A program made the position numbers and the translations under genes. Under the pieces are notes generated by a model that did not search any database, was not told where the DNA came from, and saw only the letters and a list, made by a program, of their open reading frames with translations. 40,029 nt of DNA from Rikenellaceae bacterium (GTDB lineage Bacteria > Bacteroidota > Bacteroidia > Bacteroidales > Rikenellaceae), in contig JAUMXM010000016.1 of assembly GCA_030529085.1 (NCBI GenBank), positions 1 through 40,029 on the forward strand, given 5' to 3'. The first letter of the stretch is position 1. Every line of letters starts with the position of its first letter. Below are positions 6,810-15,489 of this stretch, one piece after another.

Positions 6810-8978
6810 TTAGTAAACCCACTGGAAGTGGTCGATGTACATCTCGTTCGTATTACAGCCGTTCATGTAGTCGCCATAGCGGCTCGTAGCGGCCGAGAGG
6901 ATGAGCGTGTAGTTGCTCGAGGGCTTCGAGGTCTTGTCGTACCATACGATCGGAATCTCCAACTCGACCATCGACGAACCGCTCGTCTTACCCGTCGGAT
7001 AGGTCACACCGTAGCCGAGTACCTTACCGCACGACGAAGCATCCGTACCATTCTCGGGCGACCATACACCCGAAGGCTCCGAAGCACCCGAAGTCACCTT
7101 GTGCTGCGAGCTCCAATCGATTACAACGGCCTGGATAACGCCCTGGTCGGGATCACCCTCCGGAATGGCCGACGAATATTTCGTGGTCGTTACTGCGCCC
7201 AGGTTGTGCCATACCTTCACCTTGAGGGCCGAAGGACGGGCCTGCCAATCGTACTTCACACCGAACGATACCGTACCCGAGAAACCACTCATCGAGAAGG
7301 TACCCGTGAAGATGTTACCCGAAGCCAACATACCGAGCGTCTCGCTACACTTCAGGTAGGCACAATAGCTGCCATCCTGACCCGTATAGCTGCTCTGGGT
7401 GCAGAGGTTCGACTTGTAGGTGTTGTTACCACTGCCCCAGAAGGGAGCCGACGTATTCGACTGCGTCCAGCACGAGAGCGAGGTATCCTCCAGCGAAGCC
7501 GAGGGGATCGACTGCGAGGTCGAGGTGTTCAGCACCGCCGAATCAACCACCGTGCCATCCACCACGAGCTGGTACTCGTAGGCCGAGTTGGCGAAGATGC
7601 TCTTCGCGGTGTTGGGGGTATAAACCGTATAGCCATTGACGTTGGTCGACTCGCTCCACACAGCCGTCGAAACACCCGTGTAGCTCATATCGGCACCGGC
7701 CGTCAGCTGCGCCTCGGCCCACTCGCTTGTACCCTGCTTGCGGTAGTGCACGGCGACATTCGATGCGCTCGAGGTAACCACAGCCTCGAACGAAGCGGTG
7801 TTGGCCCACAGGTCGGCCGTCGTAGCGGTCGAAACCAGACCCGTCTTGACAAACTGAATCTTCTGCGTATAGTCGCCACCCGTATCGGTCATGCCGAACT
7901 CGAGGTTCTGGTAAGCACCGCGCAGCGTAGCGAAGTAGTCAGCCGAGAGGACAATCTGCACCTTCGACGACTCGAGCACGGTGGCCGTCAGACCTGTAAC
8001 GGCACCCTCGACAACGGCGCCCTCCGAGAGGAACTCAACACCACCGAGCGAGAGCGACACCAGGTCGTTGATCGACTCGCAGACGAGCGTCACGGTCGAG
8101 CCGTCGGTGTAGGTGTTAAGAGCCGTCGTGATGCCGTCACCCGTAATCTCGGGCTGGGGCTTGAAGTCGAAGTCGTTCTCGATCTCGTCGATCGTGTCAT
8201 CGACAAATACCTGGATACCCATGAAGCCATCGGGGGTCTTCGAATAGCGGAACGACACCTTGTAACCCTTGCCGGCCTCGACATTCGAGATGGTGCCCAC
8301 CTTCGAGACGACACCATCCTCGGGGTGCGTGGCCGAGAAGGCCCACACGATGCTCGTCACCTCCTCGGGCAGGAGGAAGTAACCCGCACCGGCACCGTTG
8401 AAGGTCAGGGCGGGAGCCTCCGCAGCCGTAACATCGGCCTCGTAGCCCTCCACGGTCGTAGCCGTCGAGCTCATGGCTGCAAGCTGAATCTTGACATCGG
8501 TCAAGAGGCTGTTCTCATGCTCGGTCGAGGCGGTATCGAATACAACGGTTGCCTTCGTATTCTCGGTCGGGCACGTTACGGCGATGTTGGTCGTCGCGTG
8601 AGCCGATACGGTAAAGGGCTGCTCACCGCGGTAGCAGAGCGACTGCTGCAGGGCTGCAGCATCGGCCGGATCGGCAAAAGCCGTATTCTCCTTATCACCG
8701 GCCTCGACCAAAATCGAGTAGTTGCCGGCTACGAGGTAGAGCGGCGCAGGAATCTCCTCCATCGAGGTGTAGCGGCGAATCAGCGCGCCATCCTCGCGGT
8801 AGATGCGTACTTTGAGCGTCTCGGGGGTAAAATCACCGCCATTGACAGCGCGCGTCTCGGCCGAGAGGTTGATGTCAAAATTGACACCACCCTCGCCTGT
8901 CGCGGTCTGCTCTTTCTCGCAGGCTGCAGCCATCAAGACCACACCTGCCATCAAGATATATTTTGCAATCTTATTCAT
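6810..8978 (-). CDS. Surface lipoprotein with DUF4493, FN3-like and PCMD domains
   Basis: A 722-aa predicted lipoprotein with lipobox MAAAC (Cys20). The N-terminal third (about 30-265) resembles DUF4493: R-A-V near the start, a strand with LKVRIYREDGALIRRYTSMEEIP, and GNYSILVEAGD. Then come a beta-rich linker, an FN3-like module with VAVHYRKQGTSEWAEA, and a C-terminal PCMD domain containing APFWGSGN and ending SRYGDYMNG...YIDHFQWVY. This end aligns by eye with that of the next gene in the operon. The longest frame begins with GTG three codons upstream; the ATG at 8978 gives a standard leader. DUF4493 proteins are Bacteroidota-specific surface proteins, often beside PCMD proteins; their biochemical role is unknown to me. 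Confidence 0.8.
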   Translation of the reverse strand: MNKIAKYILMAGVVLMAAACEKEQTATGEGGVNFDINLSAETRAVNGGDFTPETLKVRIYREDGALIRRYTSMEEIPAPLYLVAGNYSILVEAGDKENTAFADPADAAALQQSLCYRGEQPFTVSAHATTNIAVTCPTENTKATVVFDTASTEHENSLLTDVKIQLAAMSSTATTVEGYEADVTAAEAPALTFNGAGAGYFLLPEEVTSIVWAFSATHPEDGVVSKVGTISNVEAGKGYKVSFRYSKTPDGFMGIQVFVDDTIDEIENDFDFKPQPEITGDGITTALNTYTDGSTVTLVCESINDLVSLSLGGVEFLSEGAVVEGAVTGLTATVLESSKVQIVLSADYFATLRGAYQNLEFGMTDTGGDYTQKIQFVKTGLVSTATTADLWANTASFEAVVTSSASNVAVHYRKQGTSEWAEAQLTAGADMSYTGVSTAVWSESTNVNGYTVYTPNTAKSIFANSAYEYQLVVDGTVVDSAVLNTSTSQSIPSASLEDTSLSCWTQSNTSAPFWGSGNNTYKSNLCTQSSYTGQDGSYCAYLKCSETLGMLASGNIFTGTFSMSGFSGTVSFGVKYDWQARPSALKVKVWHNLGAVTTTKYSSAIPEGDPDQGVIQAVVIDWSSQHKVTSGASEPSGVWSPENGTDASSCGKVLGYGVTYPTGKTSGSSMVELEIPIVWYDKTSKPSSNYTLILSAATSRYGDYMNGCNTNEMYIDHFQWVY

Positions 8979-9002
8979 TGTAATCACATTTAGAGGTTCG
9001 CA

Positions 9003-10829
9003 CTACTCTACCTGCATATAGAACTGCAACGACTTGGTCGTCTCACCACCGGCGTCACCTGCCGTGACGTTGAAGTAGCAGTGATCGGACTCCTGGAAGA
9101 GGGCATAGAGCATACCCATAAAGCCCGAGATATCGAACGAAGCACTCGTGGCACCACCCAGCGAGGTAACACCCTCACCGAGGAAGCCCAGACCCTGAAG
9201 AGCACCAATCTGATTCTCCGAGGGGTTCACCAGGTCGATGTGGCTGCCCAGACCTACGCCCTGCAGCTCCTCGTCGGTGAGCACCGAGCTGACGATATCC
9301 ACCTCGAGCTTCGTGAAGCCCGTAACCGAGGTCATATCCACCTTACACTCGAAGCTCGACGAATTCTCAGCCGTCAGCGTGTGTACCTGATCGATTACAT
9401 CGACACCATCCTTCATCCAAACAATCGTCGGAGCCTGTGCCGTCGAAGTCACCGTAATCACAACATCAGTGTGCTTCATGCGGTTCTCGCTATCGACCGT
9501 GTAGAGGCTTACGGTGTGGGTACCTGCATACTTGTAGAGGGCATCCATACCGGCAGCCTTCACCGTGATGGTCTGGCCATCGGTTGCCACGTTGCAGTAG
9601 GTGGTCAGATCGTTCGTCGGGAAGAGGTTGAACTTCACATCCTTACCCAGGCCATTCTCCTCACCATAAGCGGCGATAGCCGACATCAGGGCCGCATTAT
9701 CCGAATTCACCACAGCGTAGATCGAAGCAACGGTCGTATCATCCTTCGGCGTTACGTTGAGCTTGAGGAACGAGGTCCAAGCCTCGGCATCCTCGTCGTA
9801 GAGCGAGCTGTTGATGGCGTAGTTCAGATCCTCCTGGCCGTTGATCGTCACATCGGGAGCAGCCTCGTTCTCCTCCTCCTCGTCGGGAATAGCCTCCTCG
9901 ATATTGAGCGTCTCGTAGAGCGTTACCACATCAACAGTGATCTCTTCGTCGTAGATGTAGCTCTCGACCGTGATCTCGAACTGAACGTTACCGGTCGTAG
10001 GGTGCGAGATGTTGATCGAGATCTTGCGCCACTGGGCAGCACGCACGTTGGTCAGCGTCTTGGTCATCTTGACCTCCTTCCAGAGCGTCTCGTCGATCGC
10101 GCCGGCAGTGATATCCTCCACGCTGCCCGTGTAGTAGTCACCCGAGAGGGTGATTACCATCGTGTTGCCCGTCGTGCTGTTCAGACCGGCCTCATCGCGG
10201 AAGTACATCTTCGGAGCCTCGTGGGTCGAGCTTGCCTCGAAGTCGTAGGCGTTCGATGCAGCATCGGTGCCCACCTTCACGTTGGTCTTCAGACGCTTCT
10301 CCGAGGTGGCATCGTACTCCTTGAACGAATCCTTCAGGTCGGCCGAAAGCTCGACCGTGGTCAGGATGTTGGCCAACTTACAGGTAACGGTTGCCGTCGA
10401 GGTCTCCTTGGTCTTTACAACCACCTCGTCCGACGAGCCGGCATAGTAGGGAGCATCCTGCGCAACACCCGCAATCGAGCCATCCTGCGTCTGACGGGCC
10501 GAGACAACATAGGTACCCGGCTCGAGGGCAATCGACTGACTTACGGCATCAGCATAGGTACCCTCCCATGCAACAACACCTGTCTGAGCGTCGCTCACAA
10601 ATACATAGTAAGAGGTAGCGGCCTCGGTTGTAGCACGCGTAGCGGCCTTCGGCTCACCCTGGGTCGTGGCATGCTCGGTGTCGAGATTGACCATCACGTC
10701 ACCAATCTTCAGATAACCAACCTCGTCCTGCTCGGGGGTCACGATGTCGGCATCCAACTTATCGATCTCACAAGCTGTCATCGTAGCAGCCAGGGCCACG
10801 AAGAGCAGACTTTTCAATACATTCTTCAT
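9003..10829 (-). CDS. DUF4493-type surface lipoprotein
   Basis: A 608-aa lipoprotein (lipobox TMTAC, Cys20, followed by E-I-D-K-L-D). GYLKIGDVMVNLD near residue 38 is the typical opening of a DUF4493 domain, followed by TSYYVFVSDAQTGVVAWEGTYAD and LEPGTYVVSARQ, the strand pattern of this fold. A very acidic linker (P-D-E-E-E-E-N-E-A) near the middle separates it from a C-terminal region of Ig-like beta repeats without a family I can name. No catalytic motif is visible, so a structural or ligand-binding role is more likely than an enzymatic one. It sits 24-27 bases from both neighbours in the operon. Confidence 0.75.
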   Translation of the reverse strand: MKNVLKSLLFVALAATMTACEIDKLDADIVTPEQDEVGYLKIGDVMVNLDTEHATTQGEPKAATRATTEAATSYYVFVSDAQTGVVAWEGTYADAVSQSIALEPGTYVVSARQTQDGSIAGVAQDAPYYAGSSDEVVVKTKETSTATVTCKLANILTTVELSADLKDSFKEYDATSEKRLKTNVKVGTDAASNAYDFEASSTHEAPKMYFRDEAGLNSTTGNTMVITLSGDYYTGSVEDITAGAIDETLWKEVKMTKTLTNVRAAQWRKISINISHPTTGNVQFEITVESYIYDEEITVDVVTLYETLNIEEAIPDEEEENEAAPDVTINGQEDLNYAINSSLYDEDAEAWTSFLKLNVTPKDDTTVASIYAVVNSDNAALMSAIAAYGEENGLGKDVKFNLFPTNDLTTYCNVATDGQTITVKAAGMDALYKYAGTHTVSLYTVDSENRMKHTDVVITVTSTAQAPTIVWMKDGVDVIDQVHTLTAENSSSFECKVDMTSVTGFTKLEVDIVSSVLTDEELQGVGLGSHIDLVNPSENQIGALQGLGFLGEGVTSLGGATSASFDISGFMGMLYALFQESDHCYFNVTAGDAGGETTKSLQFYMQVE

Positions 10830-10856
10830 ATCTGTTTTGCTGTTTTAATGCGTAAG

Positions 10857-11669
10857 TTACTCGACATCGGGGTTCAGCTCAACCTCGACCTCCTCGACCT
10901 CGGTAAAGCTGTCGTCGAAGGTGATCGTCAGCGAGCCGGCACCGGCCGTACCGTGATCCACCGAGATGGCATAGAGCGTCTCGGCAGCCACCGTCGAGGT
11001 GCCAATCGTCGTCTTGGGGAACTCGACAGCCACACCATTCTGCGACTTAATGGCCGTACCGCTGAACGAAAGGCTCTGCTCGGGGCAGATGAAGGTCAGC
11101 GTGGTCACCTCGGTCGAATTCATCGTGTAGCTGAAGTCGTTCGTTGCGGTATGGATCGTGAGCTGAATCTCATCGTAGTAGTTGAGCATCCACTCCGTAA
11201 CCTGCAACGTGAAGCAGCTGTTGGCAAGTTTGCAGCTTACCGGATAGGTCGTCGTCTTCGAAGCCTTGACGGCAAAATCGGCCAACTCACCCGTAAAATA
11301 AGCCTTACCGACACCCTCGGCTGCGGGATCGCCATAGGTAAAGGTTGCCGTATAGGTACCGGCCTGCAGATCGGGCTTCTCGAGGTTGAAAGCAGCCACC
11401 GAAGTCCAACTCTGGGCATAGTTCTGCGTCTGGTTGTTCTCATCGAGATACGAGCCCTCGATTGCCAACACAAAATCCTCACCGGCAGGGATCAACTCGG
11501 CGGGCAGTTCATAGCCGCTCGTCGCACGCGTCTCGACCTGCGCAATCTCCGAAGCAACCTCGGGAGCAAAGGTAACCGTACCCTTACCGCAGTTGTTCTG
11601 GAGATCATCCTCCGACGAGCATGCGACCAAAGCCACCGCCAACATCGGAATCATCCATTTTTGTTTCAT
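10857..11669 (-). CDS. Short DUF4493-like lipoprotein (270 aa)
   Basis: Lipobox AVALVAC with Cys17, followed by S-S-E-D-D, an acidic start that resembles the lipoprotein export signal that sends Bacteroidota lipoproteins to the cell surface. The remainder is one beta-rich domain resembling DUF4493 (GEDFVLAIEGSYLDE, LQAGTYTATFTYGDP, KLANSCFTLQVTEWM), alignable with the same stretch of the next gene (KLANILTTVELSADL). It lacks the long C-terminal half of its neighbour, so it may be a single-domain subunit. It has an acidic end (E-V-E-V-E-L-N-P-D). Role inferred only from the operon. Confidence 0.72.
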   Translation of the reverse strand: MKQKWMIPMLAVALVACSSEDDLQNNCGKGTVTFAPEVASEIAQVETRATSGYELPAELIPAGEDFVLAIEGSYLDENNQTQNYAQSWTSVAAFNLEKPDLQAGTYTATFTYGDPAAEGVGKAYFTGELADFAVKASKTTTYPVSCKLANSCFTLQVTEWMLNYYDEIQLTIHTATNDFSYTMNSTEVTTLTFICPEQSLSFSGTAIKSQNGVAVEFPKTTIGTSTVAAETLYAISVDHGTAGAGSLTITFDDSFTEVEEVEVELNPDVE

Positions 11670-11709
11670 CTGTTTTTACTTTAGTGAATTGATTATTATT
11701 TTCTCTCTC

Positions 11710-13536
11710 TTATTGTGCAATTTGGACCTTGACATTGTCGATGTAGAGCCAATACATACCGTTACCGGCAAACTCGGCCGAGCGGTTGTTGGTCAGATAC
11801 CAGCATACGCGCGTCGTATTGGCGCAACCCGAAGCGTTGAACGAGGTGTGGTGCGGCGTATTGCCGTAGTAGGTACCGTTGGCATTTGGGCCGTCAATGG
11901 CCAAGACCTGACCGCTGATAACCACATTTTCGATCTCGTTGTCACCCTTCTCGACCACCGACGTCGAGGTACCGGCCGAATAGACGGGGAAACCACCCGA
12001 GCCGACCGACTCGTAACGGTCGCCGGCGTAGTCGTACGAAACGATAATCGTGGCGTTGGCACCGCTCTTGAGGCGACTCAAAACGGGGGTATCGACACGA
12101 CCCTTGTTCTTGTTGGTCACCCACAGACCCATCTCCATACGCGAGCAGATGCGCAGGTTCAGACCCGCAGCACCACCGACACGGGCACCATACCAATCGT
12201 TCAGGCCGTACTGGCTCAAAGCAATGGCATCGTACTCACCGGCATCGGAGGTCTTGTGCACCGTTCCGTTCTCAAACGAGGAGGTGATACCCGAGAAGTC
12301 CTCTTCAAAGACGTAGGGCACCTGCTTATCGATGCGGTTGAAGGCATCGGCCACAACGGTCGAAGGCAGCGTAATCGGATCATCGAAGAGGCAGTGCTCC
12401 GACTCGTACTGCAGCGGGAGCAAAGCTCCGCCCATTGTCGAGGGGTCGGCTGCGATGGCCACCATATAACGATCTTCGGCGTTGGGCGTGATTTGCATCG
12501 TGGAGGTCGTCGAATAGCTGTAGGGGACAACAAACGAGTAACCGCTCAAGGTCATCGTCTGCCAATCCTCGCCCAGGTTGTTGGCCACTTCGTGTATATC
12601 AATATAGGTAATCGGCGCAAGGGGCGATTCGGGGATCGTCAGGGCGATCGGCGTGATGCGCTGCGCCTCGAGGCTCTTCTGTACCGTAGTCGAAATTTCG
12701 CTGGCCATTACCCCCGCCTCGTTGTAGGCCACGAAGCAGATCGTGCCATCCAGAGTGGTCGGTTTCACGTGGAGCCAAATATACTCCTCGCCGGCATCGA
12801 AGTTGTGGGAAGGATCGATCTCCACAGTCACTTTATTCGACAGATTCGACCACGAAATGGTATTCTCCGGATCGGTCACATCAAACGAAACGGTGCCGAC
12901 AACCTCCTGCGGGAAGGTGATATCGAGGCGCTTGATTCCCAAACCGAGGTAGTTCTTACCCTCGGGGATACGGATACGGATCAGGTGGAAGAGGTGGGAG
13001 AAGCTCAGCTCGGGCTCGCTCCACTGCACGGGGAACTCCCCGCTCGAATGTGCCTGGAGCGCATTGCCCGTCGTCGTAGCGGTCATCACATCGAGCGCGG
13101 GATCATACGCACCGCTTTGCATGGCGGGAAGCGTGAAGGTTGCCGTTGTTCCCGACAAGGTTGTAGCCACGGGATAAACGGCATGGTAGGTGTAACGCCC
13201 CTTGCTCATCGGGGTGAGTGCGGCACGGAAATCGGCCGAGGAGTAGACCTCGTTGTAGGTTGCCAGCTGGAAGGGGGCAGCTTCGAAGGTATACTCCGAG
13301 CTTCCCTCGGCCCGGGCCCACACCGAAATGCGGTCGCCCACCGACCAACGAATCTCCTGCGCCGAACCGGCACTTCCATCACCATCGCCCAACTCGGTGC
13401 GGGTCGAGGCTGCCTGGGTGGCACGCAGCACCAAATAGCCACTTTCGGACTCATAATCGATACCCGGTTGCTCATCGAGCGCACAAGAGCTCAGCGCCAA
13501 GAGAAGCAAGAAGGATATGTAAAGTTTTGTTTGCAC
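11710..13536 (-). CDS. Fimbrillin-like lipoprotein with C-terminal jelly-roll-like domain
   Basis: A 608-aa lipoprotein, first in the operon, with lipobox LALSSC (Cys18). The only good start is GTG at 13536: there is no ATG near the leader and the promoter lies just upstream. Residues about 28-300 look like a Mfa/FimA-type fimbrillin domain: T-R-T near the N-terminus, IRWSVGDRISVWA, AVYPVATTLSG, and the FSHLFHLIRIRIP strand typical of this fold. The second half begins VFEEDFSGI and ends MYWLYIDNVKVQIAQ, like the beta-sandwich 'anchor' domains at the C-terminus of Bacteroidota surface proteins. It may be the scaffold or anchor of a surface appendage whose other parts follow in the operon. Confidence 0.75.
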   Translation of the reverse strand: MQTKLYISFLLLLALSSCALDEQPGIDYESESGYLVLRATQAASTRTELGDGDGSAGSAQEIRWSVGDRISVWARAEGSSEYTFEAAPFQLATYNEVYSSADFRAALTPMSKGRYTYHAVYPVATTLSGTTATFTLPAMQSGAYDPALDVMTATTTGNALQAHSSGEFPVQWSEPELSFSHLFHLIRIRIPEGKNYLGLGIKRLDITFPQEVVGTVSFDVTDPENTISWSNLSNKVTVEIDPSHNFDAGEEYIWLHVKPTTLDGTICFVAYNEAGVMASEISTTVQKSLEAQRITPIALTIPESPLAPITYIDIHEVANNLGEDWQTMTLSGYSFVVPYSYSTTSTMQITPNAEDRYMVAIAADPSTMGGALLPLQYESEHCLFDDPITLPSTVVADAFNRIDKQVPYVFEEDFSGITSSFENGTVHKTSDAGEYDAIALSQYGLNDWYGARVGGAAGLNLRICSRMEMGLWVTNKNKGRVDTPVLSRLKSGANATIIVSYDYAGDRYESVGSGGFPVYSAGTSTSVVEKGDNEIENVVISGQVLAIDGPNANGTYYGNTPHHTSFNASGCANTTRVCWYLTNNRSAEFAGNGMYWLYIDNVKVQIAQ

Positions 13537-13576
13537 GATCTATTTTGTTAGCTAACTATACACTTTTTCACGTACG

Positions 13577-13606
13577 CAAAAATATAGGTATGCGCCGTGA
13601 TTCAAA
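13577..13606 (-). promoter_or_regulatory. Promoter of the five-gene lipoprotein operon
   Basis: On the minus strand TTTG (13606-13603), an 18-base spacer and TATTTTTG (13584-13577). It is back to back with the promoter of the outer-membrane protein pair in a 248-base divergent region. The AT-rich remainder, 13607-13732, shows no gene. Confidence 0.65.
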
Positions 13607-13732
13607 AATATTTTCAATCGGAGCGCTGCAAAACCCCACCAATAGCCAATTTTTATCAACGAGCACCGATTTCGACCAACAAATAGCCGAAAACGACTAT
13701 CTGTGATAAGATTTCCCTATCTCGTTGAATTT

Positions 13733-13765
13733 ATTGTGCAAAGCAAAGCTTTTTACCTATATTTG
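13733..13765 (+). promoter_or_regulatory. Promoter of the outer-membrane protein pair
   Basis: TATATTTG at 13758-13765 is a perfect -7 element, with ATTG at 13733-13736 at a 21-base spacing. It lies inside the longest open frame of the following gene, which rules out that frame's TTG start. Confidence 0.7.
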
Positions 13766-13784
13766 CGCCAACACGATACATGAA

Positions 13785-14585
13785 ATGATGAACATTTTGA
13801 CCAAAATAGGGCGCCTTACGTTGATGATGATCCTGCTCGTTTTGTGTGCAACAACGCAAGCACAAAACTTCGAGGAGCGATCACTCGACACGCTATCACG
13901 CACCGAACGCATCCGTCGGCGTGGTCTGACGGATATGGCCTCCGTATTTGTACCCAAAGGCCAAATCATCGCCGGCGCTGCCATCTCCTACTCGACGCAT
14001 GCCAACGACAACTACACCTTCATGGTGATCGAGGGTATTGAAAGCGAGGGATACAACTTCCGCGTCAGCCCCATGGCAGCCTATGCCATCCGCGACAACA
14101 TGGCCATCGGTCTGCGTGGCGTCTATTCGCGCTCGAATCTGACCATCGACAAGGCCGATCTGAAATTTGGTGACGAGGAGACGGGCACCGAGATCACGAT
14201 CGACCATTTCAAGGCTGTGCAACACACCTACACCGTCTCGGCCATCTGGCGCAACTACATCCCCCTGGGCAAGAGCCGTCGATTCGCCATATTCAACGAG
14301 ATTTCGCTCGGTGCCGGTGGCACGCAGGCCATCTTTGCGGCCGACCAACCCATCCGAGGCACCTTCCAGGAGGGCTACACCCTCTCGCTGGGCGTATCAC
14401 CGGGCTTAATGGCCTTTGCCACAAACAACGTGGCCATCGAGGTCAACGTGGGTGTCATGGGTATCAATTTCACGGAGGTTGAACAGGTACACAACCAGGT
14501 ATCGGTGGGCAAGCGCCGCACCAGCAACATGAATTTCAAAGTTAACCTGCTCTCGATCGGCGTGGGCGTATCCTTCTACATGTAA
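13785..14585 (+). CDS. Predicted outer-membrane beta-barrel protein
   Basis: A 266-aa protein with a signal peptide (MMNILTKIGRLTLMM..., cleavage after about ATTQA-Q). After a basic segment (RTERIRRRGLTD) come alternating amphipathic strands such as GAAISYSTHANDNYTFMV and ending VGVSFYM, an aromatic C-terminus usual for outer-membrane barrels. The start is set by the promoter at 13758-13765; ATG at 13788 is an alternative. It overlaps the next gene by one base (TAATG), so translation is coupled, and the two proteins are clear paralogues (see RNYIPLGKSRRFAIF against RNYVAIDRNGHFGLF). No specific substrate or function is recognisable. Confidence 0.78.
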   Translation: MMNILTKIGRLTLMMILLVLCATTQAQNFEERSLDTLSRTERIRRRGLTDMASVFVPKGQIIAGAAISYSTHANDNYTFMVIEGIESEGYNFRVSPMAAYAIRDNMAIGLRGVYSRSNLTIDKADLKFGDEETGTEITIDHFKAVQHTYTVSAIWRNYIPLGKSRRFAIFNEISLGAGGTQAIFAADQPIRGTFQEGYTLSLGVSPGLMAFATNNVAIEVNVGVMGINFTEVEQVHNQVSVGKRRTSNMNFKVNLLSIGVGVSFYM

Positions 14586-15418
14586 TGGCTATGATGCGAA
14601 AACTGACACTTCTTGTACTGCTGCTCATCACAGCCTCAACCCTGTGGGCACAACCGATCGCGACTGATACAACCGACACGGCCGCGATGAGTCTGCGCCG
14701 TCGTGCACGCACCTTCGACCGCGAGCTCAAACTCGGCAACACCTTCGGCTACCGAGGCGAATGGGCCATCGGTCTGACCGCTTCGTATGGTACGATTTCG
14801 AGCGAAGATAGCGACATGTGGGTTTACCTGAGCAACATGAATATCGATGGAGCGCTGACCACCATTAAGCCCTTCTTCGGCTACTTCTATCGCGACAACC
14901 GCATGGTGGGTAGCCGCCTGGGCTACCAATATCTGGATGGCAATTTGGGAAGTCTCGATCTGGATTTGGGCGAGCAGAACGACATTACGCTCAACATCGA
15001 CGGCATGCAACTCTCGAACCAAAGTTTCTCGTTCTCGATCTTCCACCGCAACTACGTGGCCATCGATCGCAATGGACACTTCGGACTCTTTGCCGAGGTC
15101 GAGGGCTCGATGGAGTTCGGCTCGGGCGAGTTTGTCAACGCCTCGGGTGAAACCCCCAAATACACCGAGAGCAAGACGATGAAATTCAAACTCGGCTTCA
15201 ATCCGGGTATGGCCATCTACATCTTCCCGTCGGTCTGCGCCACCGTATCGCTCGGTTTGGGCGGCATCCAATACACCTCGGTCGAGCAATTTGACGAAGC
15301 GGGCAACAAGATCGGCTCGCGTCGTGCCTCGAAGATGCGTTTCCGTCTCAATGTTGCCGATATCAACTTCGGTATGACCTTCCACCTCTGGAATAAAAAG
15401 AAAATGGATAGTCGATAA
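14585..15418 (+). CDS. Predicted outer-membrane beta-barrel protein, paralogue of the preceding gene
   Basis: A 277-aa exported protein (leader MAMMRKLTLLVLLLITASTLWAQ). It repeats the plan of its neighbour: a basic SLRRRARTFDRE segment, then beta strands with alternating polarity (WAIGLTASYGTIS, FFGYFYRDNRMVGSRLGYQYL), the RNY motif, and the pre-C-terminal G-S-R-R-A-S-K-M-R-F-R-L-N matching G-K-R-R-T-S-N-M-N-F-K-V-N in the other copy. Starts at 14591 or 14594 are also possible. Likely a small porin-like or structural barrel arising by tandem duplication. The convergent L,D-transpeptidase gene begins just beyond an intergenic hairpin. Confidence 0.78.
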   Translation: MAMMRKLTLLVLLLITASTLWAQPIATDTTDTAAMSLRRRARTFDRELKLGNTFGYRGEWAIGLTASYGTISSEDSDMWVYLSNMNIDGALTTIKPFFGYFYRDNRMVGSRLGYQYLDGNLGSLDLDLGEQNDITLNIDGMQLSNQSFSFSIFHRNYVAIDRNGHFGLFAEVEGSMEFGSGEFVNASGETPKYTESKTMKFKLGFNPGMAIYIFPSVCATVSLGLGGIQYTSVEQFDEAGNKIGSRRASKMRFRLNVADINFGMTFHLWNKKKMDSR

Positions 15419-15452
15419 TTTTTATTATGCCTCACCCCGCTATCCATCAAAG

Positions 15453-15486
15453 AAGGAGGGACTCATCGTCGGATGAATCCCTCCTT
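15453..15486. terminator. Intergenic hairpin between convergent genes, probable terminator
   Basis: AAGGAGGGACTCATC pairs with GATGAATCCCTCCTT (14 of 15 bp) around a GTCG loop. It lacks a long T tract, so it may act weakly or mainly protect the 3' ends of both transcripts. Confidence 0.55.
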
Positions 15487-15489
15487 CAT

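Noticed and set aside
5178..13551. Three very long open frames on the plus strand (5178-8993, 9081-11684, 11593-13551) covering the whole lipoprotein operon
   Set aside because: They lie opposite the lipoprotein genes. For the first, the codon register is exactly opposite, so its stops would be sense TTA, CTA and TCA codons, which these genes almost never use. The translations are Arg/His/Leu-rich without any domain or signal peptide, whereas the minus-strand proteins have lipoboxes and domains.
13725..13784. TTG start giving 20 extra residues to the first outer-membrane barrel protein
   Set aside because: The extension contains the -7 element at 13758-13765, and a proper signal peptide begins at 13785.
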